From Loripinus fragilis (lineage: Eukaryota; Mollusca; Bivalvia; Lucinida; Lucinidae): DNA of 64,000 nt. Positions 22,961 through 34,764 of the stretch are shown here, piece by piece (position 1 is the first letter of the stretch; every line of letters starts with the position of its first letter). A program made the translations under genes and the position numbers. The DNA lies in contig OZ026518.1 of the NCBI GenBank assembly GCA_964019695.1, positions 108,596,305-108,660,304 on the forward strand. The letters run 5' to 3'. The notes under the pieces were generated by a model. That model saw only the letters and a list, made by a program, of their open reading frames with translations. It made no database searches and was not told the DNA's origin.

Positions 22961-23406
22961 TAGGGGGTATAGTATGTGGTGATAAATGGTGTGTGTAATA
23001 GTCAATGCTACTAAGTTCTATGCGTCTTAAGAGTCTCTTGGTCAATCAATATCTCAACTCCTAGAGGCATCACTTTGTAGCGTTAACTAGTGTATAGCTA
23101 GTCGTCTCAAGCTTACTACTACTTATTTTTTAATGAAAGAACAACAAAGACTGGTGGACATTTCTATAACTTTATTGCCCCACTACCTATAATTGGTTAC
23201 AATGACAGAGGATTAGGGCCATCCCTCTGTTCATTGTTTACAATAAGAGAAATTAAAGATATATTCGAAGTACATTCAAAGTAGATTCAATTAGTGATCC
23301 ATGGCCGTTTTGGAAGTTGACTTTGAGTATATCTAGGTCCAAAGTTGTTCTGTTGCATATTTTGATCCTGAACTCTGTTGTAATGAATCTGATTAATCAT
23401 CTTCAT

Positions 23407-24120
23407 CTAAGCAATAGGTTTGTGGGTCAAATTCTTCAAGTTTGCCATCCAAGAGGTATCTTCGTTTTTAATGGCATATCTTGAAGCGTCATCCTGATCA
23501 AAATCATCTTCATCTCGTAGTCGTTTTGCTGTATCTGTTATCTTCTTGTGCAAGGGATCTTTCTTCATTGCCTTGGATAATTTAAGAAAGGCCTTGTATT
23601 GACCAATGGCTTCTGCTCTGTATCTAGGTTCTAGTCTATGGAAAGTGTCCTCCTCTGCCTTTTCTGTGTCAATGTCTGGATTTTTCTCTATTATATGTTT
23701 TACACCTTCATTGAATGGGTCTTGTAGGATACTATGAACTCCATTAACAAAAAATGTCCATGGATCAACCTTGCTCTTTTTTTCTAGAATAATGTTGGTC
23801 TTCATCATCTTCATCATTATAGTCTGTTTCACTTTCGTCATGAATACCATAATCTTTATCTTCATATTTTCCAAAGATGTCTTCCTGGAAGTCTCTGCAT
23901 CAGATTCTTCAGACATAGTAGATTCTTCATTTTCTGACATTGTTTCTGACTCCATATCTTCACTGCAGATACCACTTGTCAGATGTTTTCTCAAACTGTC
24001 TGATCTTGCAAACTGTCGTCCATACTTTGGACACTGATGTTGACCCATTGAAATCGTTTTGGTAAATGAACAGCTTCTCCTTGATTGTATCCTTTTATAC
24101 TTGTAGTGACATACAAACAC
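23407..24120 (-). pseudogene. Polinton-type zinc-finger protein, decayed
   Basis: This is a 237-codon open frame. Near residue 30 it has a C2H2-like segment (CPKYGRQFARSDSLRKH). The second cysteine of the CxxC pair is Tyr, and the terminal histidine is replaced by Cys, so zinc binding is doubtful. An acidic Ser/Glu-rich linker follows. The C-terminal region contains EPRYRAEAIGQYKAFLKLSK, then AMKKDP and a DEDDFD cluster. This resembles the C-terminal region of an uncharacterised protein that I recall from Polinton/adintovirus-like loci in corals and molluscs; that recollection is the only basis. The frame is intact, but the neighbouring frames are broken. Confidence 0.5.
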
Positions 24121-24347
24121 ACAGTTTTGTCAATAATTATCACAAAAATATGACATTTTCTACTCTATCTTATTATTTGCATGTACTTCTTTTACTGCAA
24201 CACTTGAGAGAGGACTGCATTTTCTTGTTTTGCTGTTCTCTTTTGCAGGAGAAAAATTCTTTCTTTTATCAATCTTTGCTTTGTTATATTTCTTCCCTTC
24301 ATATTTTTCTTTTCTAATGACATTCTTTCTAGTTTGCTTCCTATCAG

Positions 24348-24600
24348 CTAATGAAGTTCTCTATGGCACATTCTACAGTACTTTGGTGGTCTTCCTTGCT
24401 TGAGTTTAATATCAAACGCTGTACTCAGCCTTTTCATCAGATATCGAATTTGTTCATAGCTCATTTGATATTTATTTGATCTTTTAGATGCAGGTGTTAT
24501 CATATCATTGCAGCTTGTATTTTTCTGTCTTGCCGAGAGATCCATTCTTCTTCTTTTAGTGTTCGAAGAACAATAAGAAGTGTCAACCAGAACCATCATA
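24348..24600 (-). pseudogene. Unidentified decayed frame within the Polinton-like element
   Basis: About 80 codons lie upstream of a Rep-2 insertion (24610), which supplies the first codons of the apparent frame. The rest is basic, with a terminal KYCRMCHREL motif that might be part of a small zinc-binding protein. The function is not recognised. Confidence 0.3.
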
Positions 24601-24609
24601 TTTATAATG

Positions 24610-24936
24610 AAAGTAAATAATGGTGCAAAGATCAGGAATCGATACAATCAAGTACCACACCTGACCCAGGATACCAATGGGAAAGTGACAAACTCACAGA
24701 AGACACCACAAACGAGAGCCAAGAGGTCAGCCCTTTCCCAGCAGGTGACCACAAAGCACATATAAACAGACGCGCACAAAACATAGCAAACACAAGACAG
24801 AACAAAAACATAAAAGATCCACAAAAGAAGTACCGCCTTGGAACGGTCAGTTAAATATTTTACTGGAGGGCTTAAACCAGTTTAACGGCGCCAACCTCAC
24901 CCTTAATTCAGATGTGGATCAAGACACATAGATATT
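24610..24936 (+). mobile_element. Rep-2 element, complete copy
   Basis: It starts GTAAATAATGGTGCAAAGAT, contains ACCGCCTTGGAACGGTCAGT, and ends GATCAAGACACATAGAT. It inserted into the Polinton-like remnant. Confidence 0.85.
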
Positions 24937-25077
24937 TGGTTTGCATGAAAGACCCCTAACTTATCAATGCATCATCTCCTAAAACATATAAATCAAGATA
25001 TAACAAGGAGATAAAGCAAGGATAAGGACTCAACAGTAAAATGGATCAACTTTTTATACGTTTGAAATGTAATTTGA

Positions 25078-25828
25078 CTACAGTTTTTCCACCAACAAAA
25101 GCAATAGACCTGCCAATTTCATCTTTGATATCAATATAAACTTGATCAATATAAAATTTTGCCAAAGGTACATAATGCAAATGCACAAATTCTTGGTGCG
25201 ATTGAGTGCTAGATTTGAACTGCTTATAGAAACAATTCTAAGTAAAGGAGCTGTTATATTTCCAACGTAAGTGTAATCTGCAACATCAGAATATACAAAC
25301 ATCTGATGGTGGGTCATGTTCAAATCAACAGCATATGTAAAAACCTGATCATAATTCCCAATCAGTTTATTTGAAAGATCGGGATTTAATCCAAGTTTTT
25401 CGCCAAGAGATTTTGAAAATCTAATTTGGACTCTATTTGGATTTTCAACATGTAAGTTTACACAATTCGGTTGCACTCTGAATTTGCTCTACTAAGTGCT
25501 GAGGCGAATTATAGTTTCCTGCTGGGATAAACAGTTTAATTTCAGGACAACTTTCATCTTTCATGTATACAGTGTTCATTTTACTTTTCCCCAGTCTTTC
25601 CAAAACATTCTCATTGTAGAAGTGAATATAAAAATAATTGCTTTTATGTGAAATGTTCTATACTTCTGAAGGAGTCATAATTTCTACCAGTGCTACAACC
25701 CATTGTTCTTTCTACCCTGACTTACTTTGAATAGGATGCTTTAGCTTTGTGGTAAATGAGAACTGTTTATTTTTAGGAAAAATATCCATAGAACTATCAC
25801 TCAGTAAGCTCAGATAAAATTCGTCCAT
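25078..25828 (-). pseudogene. Polinton-type F54H12.2-like protein, broken
   Basis: Reading on the minus strand from the ATG at 25828, the first about 35 codons have the usual start of this family (MDEFYLSLLSDSSMDIFPKN). A stop near 25722 and later frame changes follow. From 25476 to 25078 a 132-codon frame continues with HQMFVYSDV and GNITAPLLRIV, which match the family's conserved C-terminal region as I remember it. The protein is annotated in many metazoan genomes as F54H12.2-like and travels with Polintons/adintoviruses, where it is thought to be a structural or late protein. At least two lesions make it non-functional. Confidence 0.6.
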
Positions 25829-25957
25829 GGTCTCATACGTGAAACAGCCACCACAGTTGATAGAGTTATAATGACAATCAGACTTTGCTTAACTTCATAT
25901 ATATGAAGGTTACTCTTATATTAATCACATGAAGAAAGAATATATAGCATGCAAACA

Positions 25958-26448
25958 GGTTTTCTTTAGCTCTGACTATCTATGAGTCATGAGCCCATTT
26001 CTTTGTTTCATCATGGTGTGTTAATTTGATTAGAGTGTTTCTCCATGATGATACATTGCATTAGTTAGATGGCCTCCATGTGAGCTGAACATTTCTTGTA
26101 CTTCAACAACAGCAGAATCTAGGGCGAAGATTTAGTACCAGTAAAATGCATTTAAGCCCCCAGTGGCTTAGGCTGCTGTCCGTTCAAAGGCGGTGGTTCT
26201 GTTGTTGTTGACTTTTTGTTTATTGTTACTCCCATTGTGGGAGTCTGGAATTGTTCTATGTTTTGTTGTACGTTACTTTATGTCCAATCTAGTATTGCAA
26301 TCATCTTGATAGGGAAAAGAGAGCTGGTTGCTTTGCTTAATTTGTCTTCCTGGTGTCTCGTGATGGTTGAGCGGCTCTTCCTCACGGTGCCACAGGGTTG
26401 TCTGCGGTTTGTGATTGTGGTATTTCCTGATCATACTCACTTACTATT
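25958..26448 (-). mobile_element. Rep-1 element, long copy
   Basis: Read in reverse it runs from ACTTACTATTTTTTG at 26448 down to the TTTCTTTAGCTCTGACTATC end at about 25963. It contains the ACCGCCTTTGAACGGACAGC core at 26175-26195. It is a nested insertion in the Polinton-like element. Confidence 0.8.
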
Positions 26449-26756
26449 TTTTGTTTGTTATGCAGATCTGAAGTCTACTATATGAAGATGCATAGTCAAA
26501 GTTTTAAGCATACATGCCTGAACTTAGGCATATTTATCAAAATGTCAAACATGTAAGTGTGGAACTTACACAGTGTAAAGAGGTGGATAATTAAAATTGA
26601 TATAGCTAAACATGTTTAATGACCATCAAAGGTGACGATGGTGCTTGAACCATAGATGTAGATTATCAGAAGTTAACTATTGAGAGATTGAATCTTTTGG
26701 TCGAGTTGAGGCTGGAAGTTTCAGTTAGCAATATTTCAGTCATATCTGTACTTCTC

Positions 26757-26815
26757 CCAGAGAGAGAGAGAGAGAGAGAGTGAGAGAGAGTGAGAGAGAA
26801 AGGAAGAACGTGGAT
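26757..26815. repeat. (GA)n microsatellite
   Basis: GAGAGAGAGAGAGAGAGAG interrupted by TGAGAGAGAG; simple sequence. Confidence 0.95.
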
Positions 26816-26939
26816 AGAGGACTAAATGCCTCAAGTGAATTAAATATCAACTTGCCAACAGTAGCGGTTATGCTAATATCAATTTGAGAGATTGAGAGAA
26901 AATAGGATTGATTGGAGAGAGTGTATATTGAAAGTCAAA

Positions 26940-27270
26940 ATGTCGAATGTGTAGGTGTGGAAACTCCACATTATGGAAATGTGGAGATGTTGTGGATCCA
27001 CATTGTCAAGATGTGGTGATGTGATGGATCCACATTTTTAGTGTGGCGGTCCACATAATTTCGAATTTATCCAACAATAAACGTAAAACTCCATTATGCT
27101 GACCCACAATATATCTGCATTAATTCACATTTGAAATGTGGAAATCCACATTGTTCCACAATACACAATTTGATCCACAATACATTCACATTGCTCCACA
27201 TTACATCCACATTCAAAATGTGGAGATGTGGAGGATCAACATTGCATCCACATTTTCATCCACGTCTCAA
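26940..27270. repeat. TCCACATT / AATGTGGA short inverted repeats
   Basis: About 15 copies of TCCACATT or its complement, often as near palindromes such as TGTGGATCCACAT. The segment is irregular, not a clean array. Confidence 0.7.
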
Positions 27271-27699
27271 GCGATATGGATACTTTCATCAACATCTGAT
27301 CATTAAACCCCAATACTATTACATGCCAATGATGATTAAAGTCCTGCCGCAATAATAAGAAACGCGAAAATCTGGAATATTATTTTATTACTTGCATTTT
27401 TCCGAACGTTAAGCTCAAATCTGGATTTAGAATATCCTGCAGTGTCAGAAGAAAATTGTTTGAAGAATCTACTACCACTGCCCTGACCCCTAATCTCTTG
27501 GGAATTCCGACATTTTTAGGCTTTCTGAAAAGCGGGGGGAACTTAAACGGTGTAACAGCCATGTGACGGCCTATATATCTGTACTTAAATTTCTACAGGT
27601 AAGTGTCAAAAGCATCGCACATTTTAAAATCGTGATTGCTTTGTACATGCCAGTTTTATTTTAGGCACTGCCATTCAGTTGATAGTATCGATTCAATCA

Positions 27700-27770
27700 G
27701 CGTAGACACATATCCAACTGACCCAATACGATCAGTTTGATCCGGGTAAACACTGTTTGCTATGTTTGTA
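27700..27770. repeat. Degenerate GATCAG hairpin repeat
   Basis: Imperfect pair ACCCAATACGATCAGTTTGA and GATCCGGGTAAACACTGTTTG; a decayed copy of the family at 19478-19533. Confidence 0.4.
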
Positions 27771-27954
27771 AGGACATTTTCTACTAAAACAGCGTGATGT
27801 GGCTATAATGGACAGTTTCGTAAAAACAACTTTTACAGTGGTTAATGGCTTAACAATATCAACTACATATGTAGTTATATAGTCAACCATACATTTTCTG
27901 TAATTAGTTAATTTGAGCTGTTTACTCGTACATACATTCGTTCAATGGTAACAC

Positions 27955-28383
27955 TCAAGTCAGGGATAATCCTGGACCAAAATGTCGATGGGCCCTTAAA
28001 ATGGGCCAATGGCCCATATCATATTCAAATACATGCAGGTTACATAATTTTAATGGACCTTTTGAAATTTCTATGGGCCCTTTGCAAAATTTGAAGGGCC
28101 CAAGAATCCTTAATATCTATATTAGAGCATAGTTGACATGAACTTTGAATATATATGAGACCCAGGTAAAATAACGTCCATTTAGCAGAAACAATAGTTT
28201 TCTAACAAAATGGATTAGGTCTATCCCAGAGGCGAGTTCAACAATGCGAGCGCTTGCTAGCACTCGTTGTTTGTTGTACTGATGTCAGGCTTTACACATA
28301 AGGTATAAAGATAGGTACCAGTCAACAAGCGCCCGGCGAGCTCTCACATTATTGAACTCACCCCAGGATTATCCCTGTCAAGT
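27955..28383. mobile_element. 417-bp MITE with 6-bp target duplication TCAAGT
   Basis: The body is 27961-28377. The TIR is CAGGGATAATCCTGG at both ends (inverted), with TCAAGT at 27955-27960 and 28378-28383. A second inner inverted pair (GAGTTCAACAATGCGAGCGC against its diverged complement) lies at 28230-28365. Confidence 0.8.
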
Positions 28384-28389
28384 GTTAAA

Positions 28390-29230
28390 TAAGTGGATTA
28401 AATGCCCAAATTCTACCATCAGAATTATTAGAGCAAAAATTAGCCATAATACCAGCTAGTATCTTTTGTCAAAATACTGCCTGAAATGATTCACGATTAT
28501 TGAATGCTCAATGCGATGTAAATTGAAAACGTACATCTAAAGTCATTTAATCGCGATTCTAATTTATGCAGCAGTACTCTATATGTACGATACACTTTAT
28601 GCTATACTGAACAATAGTGAAAATGCTACACTACAATATTTTATATTTTGTAAGAAAGCTTTGGACGAAAAGTATTTAATGTTTTCAAGACATCTAGCAA
28701 GCGATTCGTCTAAGCTCCTCCAATTTGTCGCGTTTGATGTCTGAGTTTATTCCTTTTTTTTTGTGTTTAAGGCTTTATTCACTTTTTGCGATTGCGCATG
28801 CGCAAAAAAGGTTAATTAGGCTTATCAGAATTCGTCATAATTGTGTTGCATTAATACACAAGAAAACTGTATTACCACTTGAAACAAGCTCAGAAATTAA
28901 TTTCGAATCTATCAAATGTGTAACAAAAATGTAAAATGTCTCCCTTTGACAAAAACAAATAGGGAGTATTAAATATTTGGTTATCTTCGATTTATCACGA
29001 TTTTCGATAACTTTCTTACGTTGCCAAATCAGGTAGACCTATCAAAACATTGTTCCTACCATTTCTCGACCAGAAATGTTCTCAGACTAAGATGCAACAA
29101 CACATTAATTTTCCAATGGAGATTTCAGTGTTAACATTTCAAGCTTGGCCAATTTGATGAAAAATGCGCTTTCTTAGGTTGCTTTATTAAACGATCAACG
29201 CATATTTTTGGTTGTCACATGTCTAAGACT
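28390..29230. other. Polinton-like interior, nothing recognised
   Basis: No conserved frame. A perfect 14-bp palindrome TTGCGCATGCGCAA (28792-28805) matches an NRF1-type consensus but has no gene next to it. Confidence 0.4.
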
Positions 29231-29324
29231 ACAATTTCGTTTAGTCAGATCGGGTTGGCAGTGGATTTCTGAAGGCCTAAACTATGTGAGATTTCTGTCA
29301 AAATTTGTAACCTGAAAATTCTGA

Positions 29325-29560
29325 CCCCTGTCAAATTTAAATGACATTTTTCTGCCTTGTTTTTGTTTTGCTTTCGTGTGCGTCTGTTTATTGATGCCTT
29401 GTGGTCCCTGGCTTGGAAAGGGCTGGCCTCTTGGCTCTCATTTGTGATGTCTAATTGTGAAGGTGTCACTTTCCAATTGGTATCCTGGGTCAGGTGTGGG
29501 CTTGATTGTATCGATTCCCTATTTTTGCCCTCTTTCTTACTTTCATGTGTTTCCTCGGGA
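29325..29560 (-). mobile_element. Rep-2 partial copy
   Basis: It is the reverse of the Rep-2 5' half (CAATTGGTATCCTGGGTCAG near 29475, GTATCGATTCC near 29508), more diverged than the other copies. Confidence 0.75.
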
Positions 29561-29569
29561 CAACATCCG

Positions 29570-31205
29570 TAAACCTTTTACTTTATGTATAGCCCAGTCT
29601 TTGAACAGTCAGATACACTTTCATTTGCTTTACTGGATTGCATTATTTTGCATATAAATGGCAAACAATTCAGGTGTAGCGTTTTCACTTTTGTTCAGTA
29701 TATAACCAACACGGGATCACTGACCTGAACGGCAACGGATTATTTAGTCAACCGTTGCATATTATTAATAAACTGGGTCAGTTTATGTCCATTTTATCAA
29801 CAGTAATACTCCCCCGTTGAAAAGAACCAAAAATATGCCAAAATTCTAATTACAGAAAAACACAGCAAAAACATCAAGTTGAAAATTTTGTCAAAAATAC
29901 TGCAGCTTTTTCTATCCGTATATCGAAAAGTTCGAGAGAAAATAACGTGAAAAGATGCACTTAAAGTCGATTTTTCGCGTTTCTTATTAATGCTGCAGTA
30001 CTTTAACTAAGATATCAACAGAAGCTCTAACTTAATCATAAGATTGATACTAGCTATCAAATACGACTCCATGCAAGAACCTGAAAAAGTATAATCCTTA
30101 GAAACTTTCAAGCAGACATCATATCTAAGCAAACACCTTTACTCTTAAAATGGCCAAGTTATTTATTGTTTCGAAAAGTTATACTTGTTGTTGCTTTTAG
30201 AAGATACTACTTGCTTTTCGATGACGTCATGTATAATCTATATGACGTAACTTATCATTGAAAGTCGTGAGAAGCGAAAGATTGTGCTAAATGAAATATT
30301 TCTAAGCTACAGAGATTTTCCTTGAATATCTAAGTTATTTTACTAAAGAGACTATAAGATATAAAGAACTTCATGAACCCAAAATCCTTACTTATGTATA
30401 ATACGCTATTATAATTCCAACTCAATGCTTTTATCGTCTTTTTCGGAGATTTTGATTGGTCTGTTGGGAAAATTTAATTGTTTTTACACTTCGATAAAAA
30501 CCCATGCGTAGGAATATTTGATAACTGCCTCGGTTTCACAGTGCTAGACTGTGTTGAGAATAACGAACTGTACAGAACGCTATATAACTTTTACCAGATT
30601 AATTATAGTTAAGCATGTTCTAAAGCTTATTTAAAAGCCCTTACGATGTACATGATGGTGCATCTTCAAAGCAACGGGGAAACTCTAAGAAATGAACAGG
30701 ATGGGGAGTTATATGACGTCACTTAACAGTCACGTCATTGAAGAGAATCGTCATCAAAACAATGTCAAGGCTTACGTCAACAACGAAATGTTTCAACGCA
30801 GTTTGAACTTGTCAAATCGCACTTTTAAAATTGACGTTAAGATCCTAGATCTACTTCGGAGATTTAAGGCAAGACTTGTGAAGGCAAGTGCTTCGATCCA
30901 TGACCCAATCCTTGGTAGGGCCTTTCAATGAGCCCAGCAAGCTGTACGTATTTTTGACATAAGAAAACATTTCCTAACTAAATGGAGTTGCTTTGAGCCC
31001 AATCAGCCCATACTCACATATTCGCCCTAAATAGAGTACAATTTTAATCATTATTTAGCAAAACGAAGTTTGAACTGACAGAGTTTTCAAGATGGCTGCC
31101 CGATCTTTGATAGACAGCGGTTATGAACTATTTTTCTTCAGTGGGCTTTTAATTTTGAAATTTAATCAATAACCTTTTACAAATGTGATGTTTTGTTCCA
31201 AAGTT
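29570..31205. other. Polinton-like interior, nothing recognised
   Basis: No conserved frame or terminal repeats. Two CRE-type TGACGTCA octamers occur (30222-30229 and 30714-30721). Confidence 0.4.
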
Positions 31206-31210
31206 GGAAT

Positions 31211-31372
31211 TATAAGGAATGAAAGTTAATTTTTCGTTTTTTATCGATGTGTAAACTCCGGCGAATCACTCACAAATTTAACACAAAGCCCTCCGGGCTT
31301 TATTCAATTTTTGAGTGATTCGCCGGAGTTTACACATCGATAAAAACCAAAAAATAAAATTTCATTCCTATA
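31211..31372. mobile_element. 162-bp near-perfect hairpin MITE
   Basis: The arms meet near 31291 (AAAGCCCTCCGGGCTTT). The ends read TATAAGGAATGAAA and TTTCATTCCTATA, so TA is the likely target site. The strongest paired block is ATCGATGTGTAAACTCCGGC with its complement. Confidence 0.85.
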
Positions 31373-31479
31373 GTAACATACTTACTAGATGCGCGATTTG
31401 CAAATCAGAAACCCTGTTGTTTGTGATGCGAGTAAAGTTAGTCTTTATAAAAAAGATAACCACAATATGCCTACTAGCG

Positions 31480-31766
31480 AGAGAAGAGTACACAATCAGA
31501 TAGATCATCACGCAAACAAACACAGCCCAGGAAACTATCAAAGTCATATACACAGTCAGAAAAGCCCACAAATAGACTAAGTTATTCTCAATAGTGAATA
31601 TGACCAGAAAACTATTACAAAGCAGTCAAAAATTATATACCAAAAGATATTTCCCAACAGCCCAGGAAACTATCATTACCATAGACCCAGCCAGAATTTC
31701 CCCAAAAATAAACTAAGTTAATCTCAGCTAGTCACTCAAGCTTACCAGGGTAGGCATCTATGGGTA
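31480..31766. repeat. Inner part of the right Polinton-like TIR
   Basis: The reverse complement aligns with 22670-22960, including CCTACCCTGGTAAGCTTGAG and the AACTTAGTYTATTT/GATAGTTTCCTGGGCTG repeats. It is separated from the outer part (36665-36749) by the inserted LINE. Confidence 0.8.
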
Positions 31767-31810
31767 TTAACTCACCATTAACTCACCATTACCGAGGTCG
31801 TACCAAGCTG

Positions 31811-34764
31811 CTAGGCAACTTCTAAAGACCCATTTGAACATCTTCTCACAAAATTTGAAAACATTGTTTCACCCGTGATGTAGCATGGTGCATTGAATTT
31901 GAGTTCATGTCCGTGCCAATGTTTGTTCAGCCTTGATTTGAAAGCGTTCAGTGAAGGTGCCGTCACAACTGCGTTTGGTAGAGAATTCCACACATCAACA
32001 ACAAGGTTTGAAAAAGCACTGGATCTCACTTTAAGTCGTGACCGAGGTTTGAAGATCTTCAGGCTGTTACCTCTTGTCGACAGTTCTGACATGGTGAAGA
32101 ACTTATCTATATCTACTCGATCAATTTGGTTGAGGATCTTATAAACCTGTATTACATCAGCTCTTAAACGTCTATATTCAAGGGTTGGAAGTCCCAGTGT
32201 TTTTAATCTGTCCCCATAGGTGCGACCTGAGAGTGAGTTAACCAAGCGTGTTGCCCTTCTCTGTACATTTTCCAGTGTGATACTGTCTTTTTGAACATCG
32301 GTGACCATACTGAGGTTGCATACTCCAAGTGTGGACATACCAGGGATTTATACAAATTTAGAAACATGACCTTATCAATATAGGTAAAACTTCTAAATAT
32401 CAGTCCAAGATTCCTATTTGCTATCGCAGCCTTTTTGGATATATGATCTCTAAAAATCAATTTTTCGTCAAATATGACGCCTAGATTCTTTTCACTTGTC
32501 ACCCGCGTTACTTCTGTTGGGTTTTGGTCCTCTGACATGATATATTGTGTGTCTGGATGATTTTTTCCAATGTGAAGATATTTGCATTTCTTGATATGGA
32601 AGAACATTTTCCATATTTTGGCCCATTCTTCAGCATTTTTTAAACCAACTTGCATCCTGATTCTGTCATTTTCTTCTTTGATTGGTGAATACAACTTTGC
32701 ATCATCTGCGAATAGTTTCATACAGCAATTTAAGACCTCTGGCATATCATTTATAAATATGAGGAAAAGTATTGGCCCCAGGACACTTCCTTGGGGGATT
32801 CCTGATGTGACTTTCCTCCATTCTGATTGGATCCCGTTGATAACTACACGCTGTTTGCGGTTTGACAGAAATTCCTTTATCCAATTGTAAACTTTGCCCT
32901 TGAAACCATATCCTGATAGTTTCTTTAAAAGCCTTTTATGGGGGACCTTATCAAAGGCTTTTGCAAAGTCCAGATAGATTACATCCACATCTTCTCCCCT
33001 GTCTAGTGCTTGAGTAGCTTCTTCCATGAATTCTAGTAACTGGGTTGTGCAAGATCTGCCAGAAACAAACCCATGTTGTGATTTATTGAATAGGTTATTT
33101 TGCTCCATATGGTTAACCAATTTGTCCCTAATAATTTTTTCCATTGCTTTACCCGCTACTGATGTGAGGCTTATTGGACGGTAATTTTCTGTTTTTTTTC
33201 TATCACCGTTTTTATGTATAGCTGTGACGTTTGCGGATTTCCAGTCGTCTGGCAGGATGCCTTCTTCTAATGATTTTCTGAAGATTTTTTCCAATGGGGA
33301 TGTTATACACTGATTGGTTTCTATCAAGATTCTTGGGTGTATTCTATCGGGACCCTGTGATTTGTTTGGTTTCAAGGCGTTTATGATTTTTGAGATTTGA
33401 TCTTTATTTATTTCTATGTCTATTAGGGCTGAATCGTAGTTGCGTTCCTCGAGTTCAGGTATCTGGTCATTTTCTTCGACTTCAAACACTGAAGCAAAAT
33501 ACTCATTCAGAATATTGGCACATTCCGTTTCATCAGATGTTAAGTTTCCCTGTAGATTTTCTAGAGCACCTAAGGTCGATTTAGCCTTCCTTTTGGCTCG
33601 AACATGGCTCCAAAAGAGCTTATTGTCAGTTTATATTCTAGCTGCCAGATCTTTTTCACAACAATACTTGGATTTTCTTAATTCAGATACAACTTTATTT
33701 CTCTCTATTTTGTATGCACTGTAATTTTCATCTGTTTTACAGTATTTGAACTTTTTCCAATTCCTGTGTTTTATCTTTATAGCGTCTTTACATTGCTGTG
33801 TCAGGTAGGGTTCACGCTTTAGTGCATCACTTTGTACTTTGCTCACTGGCACAAATTTTTCTGTTACATCTACAATAAGTTCTGCAAAGTATTTCCATGA
33901 TTCAACTAAGTTCAAATCCTGCATGACAGACCAATCTGTTGCGGTAAGATAGCTAACACATGATTCATAATCTCCCTTGTTAAAGTTGTACTTTTTTGTA
34001 ATGATGACACCTTTTCTATAAAACAATTAAAGTTAAAACTGAGCACCACATGATCACTTTTCCCCAAACTTGGTAGATAGTCTATTTTTTCTACCATATT
34101 CTCCTCATTAGTTAAAATTAGGTCTAATATGTTTGGTGTTTGGTCTTCTCTAAAGCGTGTTGGTTCTCTAACGTGTTGGAATAAAAAACAGTCTTTGATT
34201 CCTTCAAGAAATACAGATGATATGTGTTCTTGGTCCTCTGAACTTTCACACAAAGACCAGGTAACCTCTTTCATGTTAAAGTCTCCGACAATGAGTATGT
34301 GAGAGAACCTCTGATCAATGACAGATTTTAACATCCTATTTATATACAGAAGATTTTCCGACGTACTTGATGGGCTTCTATAAATGCAACCAAAGACTAT
34401 TTCATTCTGATCCTTTAGTTTTATTCGGCACCATAGGAATTCTTTTGCTTTTGATTCTGTTGTAAATTGAGTTGCTTTTAACGCACTCTTGGTGTATATA
34501 GCAATTCCTCTTCCCTCACTTTCTGGGGTTAAAAATAGATCATAGCTATCAATAGCAAAAAATGCAGCACTTGTTTCAAAGGTAGCATGTTTGGGGTATA
34601 TTTCAGTTAGTGCTATGATGTCCGGTTTATCTTCTTCTATAATATTTAGAAGTTCACACTGTTTTGTCTGGGTTAAGCTATCACAATTGGTATATAAAAC
34701 TTTTAATTGGTTTAAAAACTGACTTTTCCCATCAGCTCTATTTACAAAGTTAAAACATGTATTC
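31811..34764 (-). pseudogene. LINE ORF2: APE endonuclease and reverse transcriptase, broken
   Basis: The endonuclease (about 34740-34020) shows LYTNCDSL, ALTEIYP, VGDFNM, LDLILTN and GKSDHVVL, matching the APE-type catalytic set (N, E, D-N, D, H). Near 34020 the frame shifts. An in-frame stop lies at 33631. The reverse transcriptase (33489-32203) has KNGDRKKTENYRPISL, DFAKAFDKV, GIPQGSVLGP and the active site FADDAK. After a shift near 32280 the last 175 codons carry the clade's QRRATRLVN...LPTLEYRR C-terminus. ORF2 proteins nick DNA and copy element RNA at the nick. Two frameshifts and one stop make this copy inactive, but it is otherwise well preserved. Confidence 0.92.

Noticed and set aside
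20602..26485. Antisense Rep-1 frames of 81 and 89 codons that resemble each other
   Set aside because: Similarity comes from shared repeat sequence. Other Rep-1 copies have stops and shifts at the same place, so there is no sign of protein-level selection.
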